NCBI GenBank assembly: GCA_021846395.1
Contig: JAJZXB010000008.1
Span: 31,068-95,067 of the forward strand
DNA: 64,000 nucleotides
Direction: 5' to 3'
DNA from: Thermoplasmata archaeon
GTDB taxonomy: Archaea > Thermoplasmatota > Thermoplasmata > Thermoplasmatales > Thermoplasmataceae
The position numbers and the translations under genes are program-made. The notes under the pieces were generated by a model. It saw nothing but the letters and a program-made list of their open reading frames with translations. It did not search any database and was not told where the DNA came from. Of this stretch, positions 37,081 through 47,903 are shown piece by piece; positions within the stretch are counted from its first letter, which is position 1; the number at the start of each line of letters is the position of its first letter.

Positions 37081-40000
37081 TTATTTAAACGATTCCAGCG
37101 TCAGTGGATCCTCTTGAATATTTTCTACCTCAGTTTTTTCAAATGTATCTTGGATTGAATTTATCAATCTCCTGATCTGTGATTGCAAATATTCTGGCAG
37201 TTCAAAATTCTCCATAACCTTTTCAGTTTCCTTCAAATATTTTACTATGCTTCCGTAATGTATGGTCAATATTATATTATCCGACTCACACTTGAGGCAT
37301 TTGCCTGATAAGGGGACCCTTCTGAATTTTGAATTGCATTTTGTGCATCTGAATTCCTGAGTGAAAAAACTTCTCATATTGCCAAACATATCCGGCAGAA
37401 AATGGGACGCTATTACTCTAGCAGCAACATCATTTTCGTCCACTGAGATTAATTTTTTTGCAAGTCCAAGCTGTTTCTCTATTTTTTCCTCCATGGAACC
37501 AATTGTTTTATATGCCGATACTAGTGTGCCGCCATTTAAATCACTTGTATCGAAGGAAAAACCAGAATCCACACAGGTATTATCCTCCTCAATTTTTATT
37601 TTCATCGTTTTCATTATTTTTTCAACAGAGGATGGCGGGTTGTTTTTTTCTGTTTCTTCATAAAATTCCAGCGGATACCTGTATAAAGTATCCACATTTA
37701 GTGCTTCCTTGTCTACCTCTGCAGGATCCAGAGTCATTGTCAGAACAAGCGGGGCATCCATCAATCCACCGGTGGTTGATGGCAAATAACTTTTTGAAAA
37801 ATTTAAAAGCCCGTCAAGCAATAACATAATGCTATCTTCATCCCCATCGCAGTTCCTTCTTTTAGCAGCATGGTAAAATGGATGTGCATAGCATCCGCTG
37901 ACTTTGGAAAAACCGATAATACGGCTCACAATTCCTCCGGACGTGTGAGGAGCAAGCCCAATTACCATATGGCCAATCAGGTCATCTATTGTGTTGCACA
38001 TGTAATATGGCTCCATATTGTAATATTTAACCAGCAGGTCATCTATAAAATTTGCAACATTCAACATATACCTGGCGGAATCCTCAGGTATGATAATATC
38101 CTGCGGATAAATCTCGTTTATTTCCAGATCAGGGTACCCAAGCATGGAAAGTTTTTCCACGTCAAGTTTCAACTCTGACTTTTTGTAATGGGTGATGGGA
38201 ATATCAGACATATCATACCTGCACGTTCCATCCTTATTTATGCTTACGTCATGCTTTGATCTCAATATTCCCTTTTCCAGTGGTTCAACAACACTGTTAT
38301 TTGACATCAATTTTTTTACGCCCTTGAGTTCCTTAATATCATAAATGCCCAGCCTATTTTCTGCCTTTTCAAGAACATTGAAAAGTTTTATGTCAAGTTT
38401 TTTTATTGTTTTTTCATCATACGTTACAGAGCCACAGGAATCACATATTGTAAAAGGTGTTTCATTTCCACAGTTTTTGCATTTTCTGGCATTTAATTCA
38501 AGCTTATACTCTCTTTTATTCTTTGCTGCCAAAAGTATGGATCTTCTATTATCCCCGTAATTTAAAATCGGGAACAGCGTGTGGACCTTGGGTTTCATTT
38601 TCCTATCCCCTGCTTTTTCCGGCCTGCCAAGCCTTGCACCAACTCTGACGGGTGCCCTTGGTTTTATTTCTATGCCAGAAAGCTCAGTTACTGCAGTAAC
38701 CGTGTCTGGAAATTCCGATACATCCCTTATCTGTTTTATCCTGTTGTTGTCTATATCAAATCCCAGTGAAACAATAAATGGATAATAATTGTGAATTACC
38801 AGATCATTTTCAAATACTTTAAACTCAATGCCAAGCTTGATTAAAATTTGTTTAGAATCATCGCTTATGTGAAGTTCACCGTCAATTAATTCACATTTTT
38901 TCAAAAGGCTAATGAGGAATTTTAATTCGTCAGTGTTTATGTCATGCCAGAAATAATCATATTCCGGGTGCAAGGGTATTTTGTATCTTCTTGAAATATC
39001 AATAGCCTCAAACTGGTCCGGAATAATTTTTGTATATTTTTCAAGTTCTTCCGGCAAATAATATGCCCACCATTCTGTGGTAAAGGGAGATCGGACAAGT
39101 TTATGGTTATTTTCCAGAAAATCACCATAGGCAATCAGTATCTCCCCAAGATCTGTAACCTTCTCAATATTATCCTTTATTTCCTCTGCCTGCTCAATTG
39201 ATCTAACCTTAATATGGTCTCCATTTTTTAAAAGTACCATTGGTGGATCAATTGTATCGCATGGAGTTATTGCTGCAGCTTTCCCTGGCAATTCAATCTT
39301 AATCTGTGACCCAATTGCTATAAAATCATCAAGAATCTTCATTGTTACTGGATTTATGGACGCAGCAGCAAGACCGGATAATCTGGATCTCCCGTACCTG
39401 AGCCTGAAACCACCCGGTCTGTTTGGATAACCAAAAACAGGCCGTCCGGCAATTATGTCTCTCAGATACTTCTCACCCTTATCATTTTTTTCTTCTTTTT
39501 TATTTTTGCCAATATTTTCCAGAATATCCCATTCCCTGAGACTCATAATGTTTGTATATTTCAATACCTTTTTCGCTTTCTGTATCAGCCCCTCGCAAAG
39601 GACTAGGCACATGCCCCCACGAATATTGTTTGTTTTTATTCTCTTCATGTCCCTGTGGCCGGATATTTCCTCTTCCTCGCTCCCCTCACCATCAATCATC
39701 ACTGGAGAATTTCGTATAACAAGCCTTATTTCATCATTAGAAGGCAAATATTGAAGGTGCTTCCTTCTATTGTATGCCTGTACCTCTTCAATGTATCTTT
39801 CAACCTCTTCATCAGTGGCCTTAAATGATCCGATGCCCAGCTGCCTTCTCACTATATCTGTAATTAGAACACTCAATGCCTGTGCCGTACCGCCAGCACT
39901 TCTTATGGGACCTGAATAAACAATATCGGCATAATCAGTTCCATCATCATTTTTTACTATCCTTACCTCCTTGATTCCCTCAAGTGGGGCCACCAGGATC

Positions 40001-40323
40001 CCCTCAGTAAGGACAGCCAACCCAACCCTTACAGCTTTTTCCAGGGCCTCATTTGGATTGTGGATCATCTCGGCAACTTTTTTGGAAACATAAAGTGACA
40101 CTTCTTCCCTGGACATGGTTTCCGACATTTTGCGTATATCTTCTGCTATGCCCTTTATATGTATCAGTTCCTCAACACGCTCAGCCATATCATTGGCAAG
40201 AGGTATTTCAACATCTGTTGATATGTCCCTTCCCATAGATTTTGCTTCTACTGCTACTTTGTAACATTCTTCAACCTTTTTCCGCATTGAATTATTATAA
40301 TTTGCAAGCTTTTTATCAATCAT
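37081..40323 (-). CDS. polC: DNA polymerase D large subunit DP2
   Basis: Catalytic subunit of the replicative PolD, partner of DP1. At 1080 residues it is near family length, with no intein in the usual insertion site. Recognisable stretches include SAGGTAQALSVLI, GYPNRPGGFRLRYGRSR, the two zinc modules CKNCGNETPFTICDSCGS and CTKCNSKFRR...CLKCES, the catalytic region with FYHAAKRRNCDGDEDS and DAPLVLTMTLDP, and an acidic C-terminal tail. The two aspartates of NCDGDED bind catalytic metal. It sits between the GPN gene and a small SCP2 gene on the same strand. Confidence 0.96.
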   Translation of the reverse strand: MIDKKLANYNNSMRKKVEECYKVAVEAKSMGRDISTDVEIPLANDMAERVEELIHIKGIAEDIRKMSETMSREEVSLYVSKKVAEMIHNPNEALEKAVRVGLAVLTEGILVAPLEGIKEVRIVKNDDGTDYADIVYSGPIRSAGGTAQALSVLITDIVRRQLGIGSFKATDEEVERYIEEVQAYNRRKHLQYLPSNDEIRLVIRNSPVMIDGEGSEEEEISGHRDMKRIKTNNIRGGMCLVLCEGLIQKAKKVLKYTNIMSLREWDILENIGKNKKEEKNDKGEKYLRDIIAGRPVFGYPNRPGGFRLRYGRSRLSGLAAASINPVTMKILDDFIAIGSQIKIELPGKAAAITPCDTIDPPMVLLKNGDHIKVRSIEQAEEIKDNIEKVTDLGEILIAYGDFLENNHKLVRSPFTTEWWAYYLPEELEKYTKIIPDQFEAIDISRRYKIPLHPEYDYFWHDINTDELKFLISLLKKCELIDGELHISDDSKQILIKLGIEFKVFENDLVIHNYYPFIVSLGFDIDNNRIKQIRDVSEFPDTVTAVTELSGIEIKPRAPVRVGARLGRPEKAGDRKMKPKVHTLFPILNYGDNRRSILLAAKNKREYKLELNARKCKNCGNETPFTICDSCGSVTYDEKTIKKLDIKLFNVLEKAENRLGIYDIKELKGVKKLMSNNSVVEPLEKGILRSKHDVSINKDGTCRYDMSDIPITHYKKSELKLDVEKLSMLGYPDLEINEIYPQDIIIPEDSARYMLNVANFIDDLLVKYYNMEPYYMCNTIDDLIGHMVIGLAPHTSGGIVSRIIGFSKVSGCYAHPFYHAAKRRNCDGDEDSIMLLLDGLLNFSKSYLPSTTGGLMDAPLVLTMTLDPAEVDKEALNVDTLYRYPLEFYEETEKNNPPSSVEKIMKTMKIKIEEDNTCVDSGFSFDTSDLNGGTLVSAYKTIGSMEEKIEKQLGLAKKLISVDENDVAARVIASHFLPDMFGNMRSFFTQEFRCTKCNSKFRRVPLSGKCLKCESDNIILTIHYGSIVKYLKETEKVMENFELPEYLQSQIRRLINSIQDTFEKTEVENIQEDPLTLESFK

Positions 40324-40324
40324 T

Positions 40325-40657
40325 TCATGACTTTAAAATCTCACTTAACAGCAGTTTATCCATCAATGATGCCTTTACCTTCAACTGACCCTTCATGTAG
40401 GCATCCATGGCATTAACCTCTTTTGAAAGTATTTTATTGAAGATATCTGAACTCACATCAACTGTAATGTCTGCATCTTCCTTTTTTTCCAGCGGTTCAC
40501 TTACATGGTTGTTTTCAATCTTAAAAGAATATGAATCCTTATTGTCAAAGGTTATGCATATTGTTTTATTCACTGAAGCCAGTTTTTTGGAATATGCTGG
40601 GTCTGTAGCAATTTTATTATTTGATTTCTCTATTAATTTACTCAATGTTTCTTTCAT
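40325..40657 (-). CDS. SCP2 sterol-carrier-like domain protein
   Basis: A 110-residue lipid-binding-type domain: [64 protein letters not shown] is the SCP2 tail. It probably binds a hydrophobic molecule. The frame is open to 40690, but GGAGGT stands just before ATG 40657 and the extra residues lie within pyrG. With that start, the gene still overlaps the end of pyrG by 20 bases, which suggests translational coupling. Confidence 0.85.
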   Translation of the reverse strand: MKETLSKLIEKSNNKIATDPAYSKKLASVNKTICITFDNKDSYSFKIENNHVSEPLEKKEDADITVDVSSDIFNKILSKEVNAMDAYMKGQLKVKASLMDKLLLSEILKS

Positions 40658-42248
40658 ATATTTTACCTCCATTAGCTTTTTTGTATTCAAGTGATTTTTT
40701 TATAAAATATAAATGTACCTTAGATGGATTCAACGGTCTCGATTTAAATTCAGCATGGTATTGGGTAGCAATATAATTATCCCTATTCTTTAGTTCCATT
40801 ATTTCCATTCTGATTTTCTCCTCATCTGTACCCGAAAAGATAATGCCAGAATTTTCAAGACTTTTTATATACTCTGGATTTACCTCAAATCTGTGTCTGT
40901 GCCTTTCATATATTATGTTTTTTTGGTACAGTGATTTCGCTATGGTATTATCATGTATCAGAACCTTTTTTGACCCAAGGCGCATTGTTCCACCCAGATC
41001 CTTTATATTTTTCTGTTCTGGTAGTATATCTATTACTGGATACTCTGTTTCTGGATCAAATTCTGTGCTATTTGCTTTTTTTAAGCCAAGCAGGTTTCTG
41101 GAAATTTCAATTATAGATACCTGAAAACCAAGGCATATCCCCAGATACGGAATATTATTGTCTCTGGCATATTTTGCAGCTATGATTTTGCCCTCGACTC
41201 CACGATACCCAAATCCACCCGGTATCAAAATTCCATCAAGGCCATTTAAGTCTTCTGCAGTTTTAATTAAGTTATCTGAATCTATCCATTTTATGTTTAC
41301 AGCTATTCCTGTATTGCCGGTAACATGGGAAAACGCTTCCTTATGGCTTATATAGGCATCATGCATATCAATATACTTTCCTATAACCCCAACACTGACA
41401 GTTTCCCTGGGATTTTTAATATTCTTGACAAAATTTTCAAGAGTGTAATTAAATCTGTGGTCTTCCATGCCATAAAGCTCTTTAATACGATCAAGTATGT
41501 GCTGCTTCTCCATCAAGTCCGGTACCGAATAAACATTTTCAACGTTATAGGCGCTTATAATTCCTGATTCACGCACATCAGTAAATAGGGATATTTTTTT
41601 TCTGGATTCATTATTAAGGGGATGCTCAGATCTGCAGAACAGCAAATCTGGCTGTATTCCTATGGCTCTGAGCTCCTTTACACTGTGTTGTGTTGGTTTT
41701 GTCTTTTGCTCATTTCCTGATTCAGGTATCAGTGTTACATGCCCAAATATTATTTCGTCATTTCTTTCTGACTTCATCTGCCTCAAAGCTTCCAAAAATG
41801 GCATGGATTCTATATCACCAACAGTGCCCCCAACCTCAATTAAAGCAATATCATAACCTTTGGCTGCTTTCATTATTCTATTTTTTATTTCATTTGTTAT
41901 ATGAGGTATAATCTGAACTGTGCTTCCTAGATAATCTCCCCTTCTTTCCTTTTCTATAACTTCCTTGTATATTTTTCCGGTGGTGATATTATTATTTGAA
42001 GTTAAGCTTGTATCAAGAAATCTTTCATAATTTCCAAGGTCAAGATCCACTTCACCGCCATCATCAAGAACGAAAACCTCGCCATGCTGATATGGATTCA
42101 TTGTTCCCGCATCATAATTCAAATACGGGTCTATTTTGATATTTGTGACATTGAAGCCACTATTTTTTAAAAGATATGATAATCCGGAAGTTATTGTTCC
42201 TTTTCCCAAACCGGAAATAACACCTCCAGTTATTACAATATAATGCAT
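40638..42248 (-). CDS. pyrG: CTP synthase
   Basis: Converts UTP, ATP and glutamine to CTP. The 536 residues split into the amidoligase domain ([23 protein letters not shown]-loop, [50 protein letters not shown]) and the class I glutaminase domain ([23 protein letters not shown] with its nucleophile Cys, and YHAEFKSRP near the end). The C-terminal KKANGGK region overlaps the SCP2 gene. Confidence 0.97.
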   Translation of the reverse strand: MHYIVITGGVISGLGKGTITSGLSYLLKNSGFNVTNIKIDPYLNYDAGTMNPYQHGEVFVLDDGGEVDLDLGNYERFLDTSLTSNNNITTGKIYKEVIEKERRGDYLGSTVQIIPHITNEIKNRIMKAAKGYDIALIEVGGTVGDIESMPFLEALRQMKSERNDEIIFGHVTLIPESGNEQKTKPTQHSVKELRAIGIQPDLLFCRSEHPLNNESRKKISLFTDVRESGIISAYNVENVYSVPDLMEKQHILDRIKELYGMEDHRFNYTLENFVKNIKNPRETVSVGVIGKYIDMHDAYISHKEAFSHVTGNTGIAVNIKWIDSDNLIKTAEDLNGLDGILIPGGFGYRGVEGKIIAAKYARDNNIPYLGICLGFQVSIIEISRNLLGLKKANSTEFDPETEYPVIDILPEQKNIKDLGGTMRLGSKKVLIHDNTIAKSLYQKNIIYERHRHRFEVNPEYIKSLENSGIIFSGTDEEKIRMEIMELKNRDNYIATQYHAEFKSRPLNPSKVHLYFIKKSLEYKKANGGKIYERNIE

Positions 42249-42588
42249 TATCTCATAATAAAAATTGTTTAATAAATTTTTTCATTAAAAATATAATATA
42301 CAAAATCATTTATTATCTTTCGGCTTTTTCAGCAATATCGATATTTTTCCGAGAATTGTCATCACCTGTTTCCGCGCCCATTATTATTGCCATCACCATC
42401 AATAATACAGCTGTCGAAAGCTATATATTTTGTAATTTTAAATTAAAATGATAGGATTATCCTTCCAGTTTATCTAGGGCCAAAAAATAGCTTAAATAAA
42501 TATGATACGGGAATAATTAAAATATACACCAGAACAATGAGAATACCCTGCATTAAAAAATTATATATAATATAATTATAGAGATGTA
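42249..42588. other. Non-coding gap between pyrG and the proton pump
   Basis: 340 bases with no convincing gene. It has AT-rich stretches, including a TATATAATATAATTATA run ending at 42579 that probably holds the pump promoter. A short minus-strand frame of about 35 codons (near 42320-42420, ending KNIDIAEKAER) is hydrophobic at its start but lacks a ribosome binding site; I do not call it. Confidence 0.45.
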
Positions 42589-44937
42589 TTGAAATCAAAA
42601 TTTGAAGAAATGAACATAAGTGATGTCTACAGCGAGCTTCAATCATCATCAGGTGGACTGAATGAAGGGGAGGCAGAAAATAGGCTAAAAACATATGGCA
42701 AGAATGAAGTTGCCGAAAAAAAAGAAAGCAATATAATTAAATTTCTAAAAAAATTCTGGACTCCTGTTGCATGGATGCTTGAGGCAACAATAATAACAAC
42801 ACTCATCCTGAAGAAATATGATGACATGTATATCATATCATTTCTTTTAATATTCAACTCAATTATAAGCTATTCTCAGGAATCCAAAGCAAGCAATGCT
42901 CTTGAACTTTTAAAGAAGAAGCTTTCAGTAAAAGCAACAGTACTGAGAGAAGGTCAGTGGAAGGTGATGGATGCAACGTTTCTTGTACCCGGAGATATCG
43001 TGCATATAAAAATAGGCGATGTTGTTCCGGGGGATGCAAAAATTATTGCTGGAAAGGCAGAAATAGATCAATCTGCCCTGACCGGGGAATCAATGGCAAT
43101 CTCCAAAAACCCCCCCAATCTTATCTATTCTAGTTCCATAATAAAAAGAGGAGAATGTGACGCTGTAATTGTTTCAACCGGAAAAAATACCTTCTTTGGA
43201 AAAACAGCGGAACTGGTCAATACTGCCAGGGCAAAATCCCATATGGAATCATTGATTATGAAAATTGTAAAGTATCTTGTTATAATTGATGTGGCTCTTG
43301 TTTTGGCCATTGCAGCATACTCCATTTTTCTTCAACTAAACCCGTCCGATGTTTTGCCATTTATTCTTGTTATTCTGATAGCTTCAGTTCCTGTGGCATT
43401 GCCCGCAACCTTCACAATTGCAATGGCATTGGGTGCCCTTACGGCATCAGAAAATGGAGCGCTGGTGACAAGATTGAGTGCCATAGAGGATGCCGCATCC
43501 CTGACAACTTTGTATATGGATAAAACAGGAACAATAACAAACAATAAATTATCTGTTGCAGAAGTAATAGAAATAAACGAAAAGAACAATGATATAATAT
43601 ATGAGGCTTCTATGGCATCAGAAAATAACAGTGAGGATCCGATTGACGATGCCATTTTAACCTATGCGGGAGTGGAAGATATAAAACCCGATTTTTCAAA
43701 AAGGATATCATATGAGCCATTTGACCCATCAACAAAACGTACTGAGGCCCTGATGGATAATGATATAAAAATAACAAAGGGAGCTCCTCAGGAAATAGCA
43801 AAACTTTGCAATATTGATTATAATACAATAGTTGCAAAAATAAACAATCTTGCATCCCGTGGATTTAGAGTTATTGGTGTAGCCAAAACAGTAAATGGCA
43901 ATTTCCAGCTGTCTGGCATGATTGCAATGTACGACAGGCCAAGAGATGATTCAAAGCAATTGATATCAGAGCTTTACGCTCTCGGAATTTCACCAAAAAT
44001 GGTTACCGGCGATAATGCATCCATAGCTAGGGAAATAGCCAGTGAGGTGGGCATAAAGGGAGATATTTGCCCCATGTCAAAAATAAACTCGGAAAATGAC
44101 ATAATTAACTGTGGGATAGTGGCAGAGGTTTTTCCTGAGGATAAATACAACATAGTGAAAATGACACAAAAAGCGGGAGAAATAACAGGTATGACCGGAG
44201 ACGGTGTTAATGATGCACCAGCTCTTAAGCAGGCTGACGTTGGGGTAGCAGTGAGCAATGCAACGGATGTGGCAAAAGCTTCAGCGAGTATAGTATTGAC
44301 TCACGAAGGCATAGAAGATATAGTAAAATCAATTAACATTGGAAGAAAAATATATCAGAGAATGCTCACCTACACATTGAATAAAATAATCAAAACCATG
44401 CAGGTTGTAATATTTTTAACCTTATCGTTCTTCGTCATAAAGTATTTTATCACCACCCCCTTTGATGTTATATTATTGCTTTTTGCTAATGATTTTGTTA
44501 CCATGTCACTGGCTACAGATAATGTGAGATACTCAACACACCCGGAAAAATGGAAGGTAAAATCTCTTGTTTACAGTTCCGCCTCTCTGGCAATTATCGT
44601 TATAATTGAGGGGTTTGTTGCACTTTTCATTGGCATATACTCCCATCTGCCAATAAATGAAATGCACACGTTTATATTTGATATACTTGTATTTTCAGGC
44701 CAGTTTACAGTATTTTCCATAAGGGAAAGAAAGAGATTCTGGAACTCAAAGCCATCAAAAATTCTTCTGGCGGCATCTATGGCAGATTTTATCTTTATTT
44801 CAATAATATCCATTTTTGGAATTCTGGTGACACCTGTGCCATTTTATTTTGTGGTATATGCCATTATGCTGGGATTTCTGTTCCTGTTTATCATGGACGC
44901 AGTTAAAAACACAGTATTCAAAAAATTTAAATTATAA
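42589..44937 (+). CDS. Plasma-membrane-type (P3A) H+-transporting ATPase
   Basis: Phosphorylating pump of 782 residues that most likely exports protons. Residues: SALTGES (actuator, 162-168), SVPVALPAT in the ion-binding helix, the phosphorylated Asp311 in DKTGT, KGAPQEI nucleotide domain, GMTGDGVNDAPALKQADVGVAV hinge. The helix order fits P3A pumps of yeast, plants and acidophilic archaea, and it lacks the long C-terminal regulator. The start is TTG at 42589; ATG 42610 is an in-frame alternative eight codons on, but the leader matches the family. Confidence 0.9.
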   Translation: MKSKFEEMNISDVYSELQSSSGGLNEGEAENRLKTYGKNEVAEKKESNIIKFLKKFWTPVAWMLEATIITTLILKKYDDMYIISFLLIFNSIISYSQESKASNALELLKKKLSVKATVLREGQWKVMDATFLVPGDIVHIKIGDVVPGDAKIIAGKAEIDQSALTGESMAISKNPPNLIYSSSIIKRGECDAVIVSTGKNTFFGKTAELVNTARAKSHMESLIMKIVKYLVIIDVALVLAIAAYSIFLQLNPSDVLPFILVILIASVPVALPATFTIAMALGALTASENGALVTRLSAIEDAASLTTLYMDKTGTITNNKLSVAEVIEINEKNNDIIYEASMASENNSEDPIDDAILTYAGVEDIKPDFSKRISYEPFDPSTKRTEALMDNDIKITKGAPQEIAKLCNIDYNTIVAKINNLASRGFRVIGVAKTVNGNFQLSGMIAMYDRPRDDSKQLISELYALGISPKMVTGDNASIAREIASEVGIKGDICPMSKINSENDIINCGIVAEVFPEDKYNIVKMTQKAGEITGMTGDGVNDAPALKQADVGVAVSNATDVAKASASIVLTHEGIEDIVKSINIGRKIYQRMLTYTLNKIIKTMQVVIFLTLSFFVIKYFITTPFDVILLLFANDFVTMSLATDNVRYSTHPEKWKVKSLVYSSASLAIIVIIEGFVALFIGIYSHLPINEMHTFIFDILVFSGQFTVFSIRERKRFWNSKPSKILLAASMADFIFISIISIFGILVTPVPFYFVVYAIMLGFLFLFIMDAVKNTVFKKFKL

Positions 44938-44970
44938 AATGCTTAAATATTTCTGTTATATATTAAGATA

Positions 44971-45468
44971 ATGAATTATAACATATTTTACATTTACTTA
45001 CAGCAGGATGATCCCAAAAAATCTACAATGAAGAAACTTGAACGATTTGGGATGGCACAAAGAATTACAATCAATAAAATGATGCACAAAACATTCTTAA
45101 CACCATTTTCAAATAATTATTTATTGAATTCTGATAAAACTAGATATATAAATTCAGGAATAGCTGTTATAGATGGCTCATGGAATCTTATAAACTCCAT
45201 AGAAAAAATCGGAAATAAAAATGCAAGAAAATTGCCACTGTTATTGCCGGTGAATCCTGTTAATTATGGAAACCCTGGCAAATTATCATCTCTTGAGGCC
45301 GTTGCAGCCTCATTATATATAATGGGTTTTCATCATGTTGCAGAAAGCATAATATCAAAATACTCATGGGCTGAAAAGTTTTTAATCACAAATAAAGAGC
45401 CCCTGGATGAATATTCCCTGTGTTCAAACAATGAGGAATGCATGATTGCGGAAAAATTATTTTTTTAA
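44971..45468 (+). CDS. tsr3: rRNA aminocarboxypropyltransferase Tsr3 (DUF367)
   Basis: Transfers the acp group from SAM to a hypermodified base in 16S/18S rRNA. The 165 residues show the Tsr3 layout: DPKKSTMKKLERFG, FLTPFSNNYLLNSDK, the SAM-binding GIAVIDGSWNLI, LPLLLPVNPVNYGNPGKLSSLEAVAASLYIMGF and a C-terminal SKYSWAEKFL...LDEYSL. It fits the archaeal length. It overlaps by four bases, tail to tail, with the next operon. Confidence 0.9.
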   Translation: MNYNIFYIYLQQDDPKKSTMKKLERFGMAQRITINKMMHKTFLTPFSNNYLLNSDKTRYINSGIAVIDGSWNLINSIEKIGNKNARKLPLLLPVNPVNYGNPGKLSSLEAVAASLYIMGFHHVAESIISKYSWAEKFLITNKEPLDEYSLCSNNEECMIAEKLFF

Positions 45469-46874
45469 ATTTTGATCCACTGATCGCAATCCAGTTTGTA
45501 AATGCCGTTGGTATATTCTTTAAAGATCCTATGAACACTGTATCTGAAATTCTCAGGCATTTCTGAAAAAGGCTCATTTTCATGTGGCAATATGTGAATG
45601 CCATCAACATGATTATACTGGCTGTAGTCTCCTGGCATATAGCCAAGTTTCATCTCGGTAAAATATATTTCATCAGGGTCAAGCCTCAGTTTTGATTTAA
45701 GCACTCTTTTTTTAAGCATTAATCTATCAGAATCAGAATACAGTATCTCAGAAGGATTATTGCCATTTGCCTCAACGAATAGCAGAATACCCATGCATTT
45801 TGAACATTTCCCACAGGGATATATATTCTTATCCTTTTCATGGCATGAATGGCATGACCGTTGATTCAGGTATAAATCATGATACCTGTTCCGAAGTATC
45901 TTTTCCTCAACATAACCGGTTATGGGGTAAACAATTGAGTATACTTTTGAATTAATAAGTTTATCCTTAAAATACTGTGTCATCATTTCATTGAAGTCAT
46001 AAGTCTGATCAAAAATGCCATGATAATATTTTATTCCCTTAAAATCCCCCATATTTCTCGGATCATCAAGTTCATCTCCCATTATTACATGGCCAATGCT
46101 ATTTTTAATTAAATAGGGTATAATGCTGAATATATAAACTGGAAATATAAATACCTGAAGTGGATAATCATCAGCCCGGATATTGATTTTATCAATTTTT
46201 AATATTTTAATATGTTTCATCATTTCATGGTAAAATCGATCAATATTTGACCATGTTTTCGTTACATTTTCAAAATTTTTGATATAATAATCATATGCGG
46301 TTTTGGCAGTTAGCCAGTGAGATCCAGATTCCTCAAAAAAATATGAGAAATTTTTACCATTCCTGTTAATCTCATTCAGTATGCCATATCCCAGCAGGCT
46401 TTCTTTCCCGCCTGAAGACATAACTATTGTGTTCTTCTCATCAGGATCAGGATATTTTCCATCATAATGCTTTACAGGTGCAACCAGTTCTGTAATGCCA
46501 GACGCATTGTATTCATTTATATCTTCTTCCCCTGGAATATATTCTTCCTTGATAAAATCATATCTTCTATTGATTATTTTATTTATGAAAACCTCCATGG
46601 CATTTATTTTCATGAACTTCTTAATTATATCAACATCACATGATGAGACTGGATAATTCAGTATTAATTTTCTTGCAAAGTAGGTAAAATTTATTACTGG
46701 CATTGTCAGAATAAGGCCAGCAATATTTTCATCAGCATATATATCATCCTTGTATGTAAAAATTAATTTAAAATGATTATCATCGAATGATATGTCTCCT
46801 GTAATCCTTTTTCTTTCAATGTTTTCAACCCGCACCTTTATTTCATTAATAGAAATTATATTATCTATATACAT
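45465..46874 (-). CDS. PP-loop ATPase-like protein with zinc cluster, MurL-like
   Basis: A 469-residue protein, last gene of a three-gene operon. It has an N-terminal domain (1-145), a PP-loop-like VMSSGGKESLLG at about 151-162, then GDELDDPRN and, near 340-365, a cysteine cluster NQRSCHSCHEKDKN...CGKCSKC that probably binds zinc. The order resembles MurL, the epimerase that turns L-Glu to D-Glu at the end of a UDP-muramoyl peptide, and other adenylating enzymes. The resemblance is by eye and weak. Its ATG overlaps the DUF1611 stop by one base (TAATG). Confidence 0.6.
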   Translation of the reverse strand: MYIDNIISINEIKVRVENIERKRITGDISFDDNHFKLIFTYKDDIYADENIAGLILTMPVINFTYFARKLILNYPVSSCDVDIIKKFMKINAMEVFINKIINRRYDFIKEEYIPGEEDINEYNASGITELVAPVKHYDGKYPDPDEKNTIVMSSGGKESLLGYGILNEINRNGKNFSYFFEESGSHWLTAKTAYDYYIKNFENVTKTWSNIDRFYHEMMKHIKILKIDKINIRADDYPLQVFIFPVYIFSIIPYLIKNSIGHVIMGDELDDPRNMGDFKGIKYYHGIFDQTYDFNEMMTQYFKDKLINSKVYSIVYPITGYVEEKILRNRYHDLYLNQRSCHSCHEKDKNIYPCGKCSKCMGILLFVEANGNNPSEILYSDSDRLMLKKRVLKSKLRLDPDEIYFTEMKLGYMPGDYSQYNHVDGIHILPHENEPFSEMPENFRYSVHRIFKEYTNGIYKLDCDQWIKI

Positions 46875-47902
46875 TATAAATCAGATATAACATTCGCAAT
46901 TCTTTCGAATTCTTCCAGCGGATCGAAAACCGGTATTTTAAATTGCCTCTCAATTTTTTCCTTTTCAATTAAAATTTCCGATTCAAGCATATTTTCTGTA
47001 TTGAGCGCTATTGCTATAACCGGTTTATTTGATACGAGTTCCAGAACCTTTATATATTTTTCAAGTGGTGCAATTTCATATCCAGGAAAGCCATCATAGA
47101 ATCTTCTTTTTGGTGCATGCTGAAGTATAATTGCATCTGGCCTCATTGCGCCTATAATTTCAAAGCCTCCCGGATATGCGGGATGCAATATGGACCCCTG
47201 CCCCTCTAAAAACATGTAATCAGGCTTTTTCTCGCTCCATGCTTTATATGTTACGTACTCTAAAGACCCGGCAACGAAATCATTTATAATTGAATCCATA
47301 ACAACTGTATATGGGAAGCCCTGCATCCATGAAGTCTGTCCAGTTCCAATCATTTCCGATCTTTTGCCAATTTTCATCATTGCATTATTCAGATATACCG
47401 CTGTTGTTCTTTTTCCTATTGCACTGTCTGTTCCAAGAACTGCTATTTTCCTTGACCTGACCTCCTGAATTTTGCCTGTAAATGAATATTTATATCCGTT
47501 GAATATTTTTCTCACATCAGTTATGCTTATTTTATGCATTTCTGCCATTCTTGAAAATTCCGGGTCATCACCTAAATACTGATGCAATCCGCTGACTATA
47601 TTCATCCCCAATTCTATAGCTTCACATATATATGGCATGTATTCTTCAGGCAAATAACCACCATCTGTCGCCACCCCTATTATAAGTGTCTCGGTTCCAA
47701 GGTTTTTTGCCTCCCTTATGCTGGATATTATTTTTATGCCGCTGGGTTTGCCCATAAGAACATATCCTGCATCCATTCCATTATATCTTGAATCTATGAC
47801 TGCCAGTATACTGTATCTTTTTGTAAAACGAACCAGGCCATTTGCCGTTTTACCATATGTTGTAGCAAAGTAACCTTCAGATAAAATTGTTGCTTTTTCC
47901 AT
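46874..47902 (-). CDS. DUF1611 P-loop protein
   Basis: A 342-residue, two-domain protein: an N-terminal Rossmann-like half (AVIDSRYNGMDAGYVLMG, LIIGVATDGGYLPEEY) and a C-terminal P-loop NTPase half with Walker A-like VLGTDSAIGKRTTAV (about 155-168), GQTSWMQG, FLEGQGSILHPAYPGG. This is the DUF1611 family; a relative (DgcN) is reported to act as a D-glutamate N-acetyltransferase in marine bacteria. It is coupled on both sides: one base from the PLP gene and a one-base overlap with the PP-loop gene. Confidence 0.8.
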   Translation of the reverse strand: MEKATILSEGYFATTYGKTANGLVRFTKRYSILAVIDSRYNGMDAGYVLMGKPSGIKIISSIREAKNLGTETLIIGVATDGGYLPEEYMPYICEAIELGMNIVSGLHQYLGDDPEFSRMAEMHKISITDVRKIFNGYKYSFTGKIQEVRSRKIAVLGTDSAIGKRTTAVYLNNAMMKIGKRSEMIGTGQTSWMQGFPYTVVMDSIINDFVAGSLEYVTYKAWSEKKPDYMFLEGQGSILHPAYPGGFEIIGAMRPDAIILQHAPKRRFYDGFPGYEIAPLEKYIKVLELVSNKPVIAIALNTENMLESEILIEKEKIERQFKIPVFDPLEEFERIANVISDL

Positions 47903-47903
47903 T

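Noticed and set aside
42470..42694. Minus-strand frame at the start of the proton-pump gene
   Set aside because: It overlaps the pump's N-terminus in antisense and has no protein-like pattern.
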